Assembly (NCBI GenBank): GCA_030613575.1
Contig: JAUWLP010000005.1
Span: forward strand, 1-35,437
Direction: 5' to 3'
Source: Desulfobacteraceae bacterium
GTDB taxonomy: Bacteria; Desulfobacterota; Desulfobacteria; Desulfobacterales; UBA11574
Length of the DNA stretch: 35,437 nucleotides
Part shown: positions 32,869 to 35,437 of the stretch, piece after piece
Numbering within the stretch: position 1 is the stretch's first letter
Layout: the number at the start of each line of letters is the position of its first letter
Notes under the pieces: generated by a model
What the model saw: the letters and a program-made list of their open reading frames with translations, nothing else
Databases searched by the model: none
Told to the model about the DNA's origin: nothing
Translations under genes and position numbers: made by a program

Positions 32869-33981
32869 CTATTCTCCTTCTTCAGATTGGCCAAGCTGCT
32901 TGGCAATTACTGCACCAGCGCCTATCGCTACACCGGCTATCCCACCTAAAACGCCGGCTGCTCCCGCTGATAGACCTTTGCCTTGTTCCGTTTCAATGGG
33001 AGCGTGCGCAGCGTCAGGGGTAATTTGGGAAACTTCAGCCTGGGTATGCAAAGGGATTTTGAATCCGACCGCTTGTTCCGTACAGCCAAAACAGGGGTGG
33101 CCTGTACCAACCGGCCAGGCACCTGCGCCCACGTCACAGAAAAGGATAGAAGGACAATTGGCATTGGTTATGGGCCCCTTGCATCCTAATTTATAAAGGC
33201 AGTAACCTTGACGATGTCCTTCGTCGCCGAATTTTTCGGCAAATCGACCGGCGTCAAAATGGGGTCTGCGTTCACAGTTTTCGTGAATCAGTCGGCCGTA
33301 AGCAAATTTGGGTCTTGCCTTGTCATCCAGGGCCGGAAGTTTGCCAAAAGTCAGAAAATACAGGACCGTTGAAAGAAAATTGTAAGGATTGGGCGGGCAT
33401 CCCGGAATGGTTACCACTGTGGTTCCTTTCAAAACCTCGGGCAGGCCGGTAGCTCCTGTTGGATTGGGAGGCGACGACTGAACACCTCCCCAGGAGGCAC
33501 ACGAGCCAATGGCAATTACGGCAGCTGCTTTGGCGGCGGTCTCCTTGACTATGTCCACAAAGGGACGTCCCCCTATCATGCAGTATTTCCCGCCTTCTTT
33601 CAACGGGGTGGAACCTTCAACTACCAGAATGAATTTCCCTGCATTTTCCTTGATGGAGTTATGCAGAGCCGCTTCAGCCTGGTGACCGGCACCGGCATTT
33701 AAGGTCTCATGGTAATCCAGCGAGATAAGGTCAAAAATCAGGTGTTCCAGGGATGGGTGCGAAGCCCGCAGCAGGGATTCAGTGCAGCCGGTGCACTCCT
33801 GCCCATGCAGCCAGATAACCGGAGGACGGCGTTTGGGATTAGTGATCGCTTCAGCGATTTGCGGGGCAACTCCTATCGGCAAGCCCATGCTGACCGCCAT
33901 TATCCCGCAGAATTTCATAAAATCTCGCCTTGAAATTTCACTTAACTTTTCGTCTAACGCAAAATGATTTTGTTTTTTCAT
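32869..33981 (-). CDS. [NiFe] hydrogenase small subunit, Tat-exported
   Basis: Electron-transfer subunit that carries three Fe-S clusters; 370 aa (HybO/HynB type). I set the start at 33981, where GAGGA precedes MKKQNHFALDEKL. The Tat signal is SRRDFMKF (17-24), and it exports the folded heterodimer. Cluster ligands are visible in ECTGCTESLL (62-71), IPGCPPNP, HENCERRPHFD, CLYKLGCKGPITNANC and GHPCFGC. A C-terminal helix (about 340-365, rich in Gly/Ala) anchors it in the membrane. It is first in the operon, ahead of hybA, hybB and the large subunit. Confidence 0.95.
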   Translation of the reverse strand: MKKQNHFALDEKLSEISRRDFMKFCGIMAVSMGLPIGVAPQIAEAITNPKRRPPVIWLHGQECTGCTESLLRASHPSLEHLIFDLISLDYHETLNAGAGHQAEAALHNSIKENAGKFILVVEGSTPLKEGGKYCMIGGRPFVDIVKETAAKAAAVIAIGSCASWGGVQSSPPNPTGATGLPEVLKGTTVVTIPGCPPNPYNFLSTVLYFLTFGKLPALDDKARPKFAYGRLIHENCERRPHFDAGRFAEKFGDEGHRQGYCLYKLGCKGPITNANCPSILFCDVGAGAWPVGTGHPCFGCTEQAVGFKIPLHTQAEVSQITPDAAHAPIETEQGKGLSAGAAGVLGGIAGVAIGAGAVIAKQLGQSEEGE

Positions 33982-34171
33982 ATTTTCCTCTTTGCTGAAA
34001 GGTGACAGGAAACGACATTGAGTTATGCTAAAAATAGTACCTAAAAAAGAAAGAGTTGGATTTATCAACTAAACATACTTTATTTTATAAATATTCAATA
34101 TCAGGGTTTGTCAGTAAGTCAAGTCGAAAATTACAATCAGAATAAAGGAGGAAACTACGTATTATTGCAAA

Positions 34172-34204
34172 GTTACTATTGGTGAGCTTCGGTCAGGGGG
34201 TCGA
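34172..34204 (+). pseudogene. RAYT C-terminal scrap, copy 3
   Basis: The 33 bases translate as VTIGELRSGGR. They nearly match the region at about 22090 in RAYT copy 2 (VSMG-LRSGGR), including GGTCAGG-GGTCGAA. It is a relic of a third RAYT insertion. It now lies directly before the -10 of the small gene at 34312. Confidence 0.5.
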
Positions 34205-34207
34205 ATT

Positions 34208-34216
34208 TGTTATAAT
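34208..34216 (+). promoter_or_regulatory. Extended -10 promoter of the 53-aa protein gene
   Basis: TGTTATAAT gives a perfect -10 (TATAAT at 34211-34216) with the TGn extension, about 95 bases before the ATG at 34312. No good -35 is present at the right distance. Confidence 0.4.
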
Positions 34217-34311
34217 ATACATTGCTTTTATTTATAGGGGTTTGTTGAATTTATTTTGGACTTTTGTTAAAGCATACTTGGCATAATACTTTCAAAAAGG
34301 AGGCGATATTT

Positions 34312-34473
34312 ATGGCTACCAAACAACAAAAATTTGAAGCTCTCAAAACTGCTGTTGAAATAGCAAAAGAGTTTGCGAGAAGCGCAGCTGAAGGTTATCC
34401 AACAGGTGTTATGAAAGACTCATACAAAGCAATTATCGCAATTATTGATGAGATCGAAAATGGTGATGATTAA
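34312..34473 (+). CDS. Small conserved-looking protein (53 aa)
   Basis: I chose the ATG at 34312 because AAGGAGGCGATATTT directly precedes it. The 53-aa product (MATKQQKFEALKTAVEIAKE, then FARSAAEGYPTGVMKDSYKA and an acidic end) should form two amphipathic helices. No signal or membrane segment. I do not recognise a family. It is convergent with the histidine-rich exported protein. Confidence 0.65.
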   Translation: MATKQQKFEALKTAVEIAKEFARSAAEGYPTGVMKDSYKAIIAIIDEIENGDD

Positions 34474-34558
34474 TCCTTTTGCTGACTCGAAAATACTCTT
34501 GGCGTGACTGACCATTTATCTTTTCGTAACGACTCCCACAAAGAGGAAGCTGAAATTT

Positions 34559-34912
34559 TTAATGTCTCGAATGTCCATGACGATCTAAATAATGCGGGTC
34601 CCGGTATCCATGACGATGGTGATGACGTGGCCTCCAATACCGATAACGATGTGGATAATATGGATTCCGATACCAATGACGACGTGGAGGAGGAGGTCTA
34701 TTATAAACATAATAATAAACAGGTGGTGGACCACAATATGAATAACAGCGATACTGATTAATGAGAGCACTTCCCACAACAGCTGCTCCTATTCCTATGG
34801 CTACTCCTTCCCATCTATGACGTTGTTTGGAGCCGGCCCAGGCTGAAGTTACTACAAAGGACAATCCCAAGATCGTTGTGAATATTATAATAAAGATTTT
34901 TTTCTTTTTCAT
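34559..34912 (-). CDS. Exported His/Tyr/Pro/Arg-rich small protein
   Basis: A 117-aa protein. A signal peptide (KKKKIFIIIFTTILGLSFVV, cleavage expected after AWA, about residue 26) leads to a glycine-zipper-like helix (EGVAIGIGAAVVGSALI) and a tail with PPPVYYYVYNRPPPPRRHWY and many His-Arg repeats (HHHRHGYRDPHY). Such tails could bind metal or cell-envelope surfaces; no function is established. Low-complexity composition makes homology hard to judge. The long open frame on the other strand is its shadow. Confidence 0.7.
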   Translation of the reverse strand: MKKKKIFIIIFTTILGLSFVVTSAWAGSKQRHRWEGVAIGIGAAVVGSALINQYRCYSYCGPPPVYYYVYNRPPPPRRHWYRNPYYPHRYRYWRPRHHHRHGYRDPHYLDRHGHSRH

Positions 34913-35100
34913 TTTCCTATCCCCTATTTTTTTTGATTCTTAATGATTCTTAATATATTAGACGTTGCTTGTTGGAGAAAGGTTTACAAAATGTTTTCGA
35001 TTTTTTTGCAATGAGAGCTCACCCAGTGATTTAGCCTAAGCTCACATCATTTGACAAAACCAAGCATTGGAGCAGACATCCAAAAGATATAGGAAAACGA

Positions 35101-35128
35101 AAAAAAGCAGGGTCATAGCCGGCCCTGC
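35101..35128 (-). terminator. Intrinsic terminator of the right-edge gene
   Basis: Minus strand: GCAGGG...CCCTGC (35107-35112 paired with 35123-35128), a 6-bp stem with a 10-base loop, followed by TTTTTT. It lies about 77 bases after the stop at 35205. Confidence 0.8.
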
Positions 35129-35204
35129 CTTTAATGTTTAGTAAACGGTCACACCTATCCGACATCAAATTAAGTGTGTCTTCAAAAAATCTTAAATCAC
35201 TTAA

Positions 35205-35437
35205 CTATTTATTCCGTTTAGTTCCTGAATATGTGAATGCTTTACCAATCATTTTAATATGGGTTCCTTTATCTATACCGACATCCTTTCCACATTGGCA
35301 TTTTATTTTGCTATTTTTCTTTGTGAATGCATATATTTTTATGATTCGATCTTTGTGACATCTTAAAACTTCACCCTGTCCAATTTTGTCATATTTCCAG
35401 AGTTTCTTTTTACATGCGGCACATTTTAAAACTAACA
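35205..35437 (-). CDS. Zinc-ribbon-like small protein, partial (5' end outside the window)
   Basis: The open frame runs from the window edge to TAG at 35205-35207. Visible residues are CAACKKKLWKYDKIGQGEVL, then RCHKDRII and CQCGKDVGIDKGTHIKM ending in AFTYSGTKRNK. CxxC near the start and CxCG later are spaced like a zinc ribbon. I recall similar short proteins of this shape in related bacteria, but no function. The start lies beyond base 35437. A terminator follows. Confidence 0.6.
   Translation of the reverse strand, partial: LVLKCAACKKKLWKYDKIGQGEVLRCHKDRIIKIYAFTKKNSKIKCQCGKDVGIDKGTHIKMIGKAFTYSGTKRNK

Noticed and set aside
34504-34761. 85-aa Asp/Asn-rich frame on the plus strand
   Set aside because: Antisense shadow of the His/Arg-rich exported protein; its Asp-rich repeats are the complement of the His-Arg codons.
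35134-35358. 74-aa plus-strand frame near the right edge
   Set aside because: It overlaps the zinc-ribbon frame on the other strand and has no ribosome binding site or family; the minus-strand reading has regular cysteines and a terminator.

Overview
The window most resembles an anaerobic, sulfate-reducer-like member of the Desulfobacterota. This is an inference. It rests on a periplasmic Hyb-type [NiFe] hydrogenase with a complete hyp maturation set, a DUF6599/Tat-exported ferredoxin-type aldo-keto reductase pair, and a short MVKKPTYEELE leader typical of PAS sensor proteins in that group. The DNA is AT-rich, and many remnants and palindromic repeats lie between the genes. I see no rRNA, tRNA or CRISPR array.

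Layout. 1-2975: dinB (DNA polymerase IV), a truncated HU gene that keeps its promoter, two cassette-like genes followed by attC-like sites with no integrase visible, and a fragment of an HpcH/HpaI-type CoA lyase. 2965-6259: serA behind a PurD-like ATP-grasp gene, probably one operon on the minus strand. 6839-10219: a PAS-leader relic, a cyclopropane fatty acid synthase, a coiled-coil protein and a PflA-like radical SAM protein. 10249-13652: an exported Fe-S aldo-keto reductase with a DUF6599 protein, an HTH protein and a decayed gene. 13716-16300: an ArsR regulator, an ArsP-type permease and a thioredoxin-like protein, with a well-formed promoter and operator. 16599-22270: an accessory zone with two broken RAYT transposases, a macro-domain protein, a gene interrupted by a MITE, an HU + GIY-YIG/H1-like pair, a rhomboid-like protein lacking the catalytic serine, a DUF4186 relic and a truncated IHF gene.

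22298-33981: the hydrogenase region. On the minus strand the order of transcription is small subunit, HybA ferredoxin, HybB membrane anchor, large subunit, maturation protease, hypC, hypF, hypD, hypE. hypA and hypB lie on the plus strand and converge on this operon. Together these genes encode a membrane-anchored periplasmic hydrogenase that would exchange electrons between H2 and the quinone pool, plus the machinery that builds its Ni-Fe(CN)2CO centre. 34312-35437 holds small proteins.

The most notable feature is an in-frame TGA in the hydrogenase large subunit, exactly where the second cysteine of the N-terminal CxxC nickel-ligand motif should be. The frame is intact on both sides and a 9-bp hairpin begins just downstream. 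This is best read as a selenocysteine at an unusual active-site position, or else as a single-base nonsense mutation. Next in interest are a family of four MITEs with shared termini, different cores and visible target duplications, and the HU/IHF/H1-like nucleoid-protein variants.
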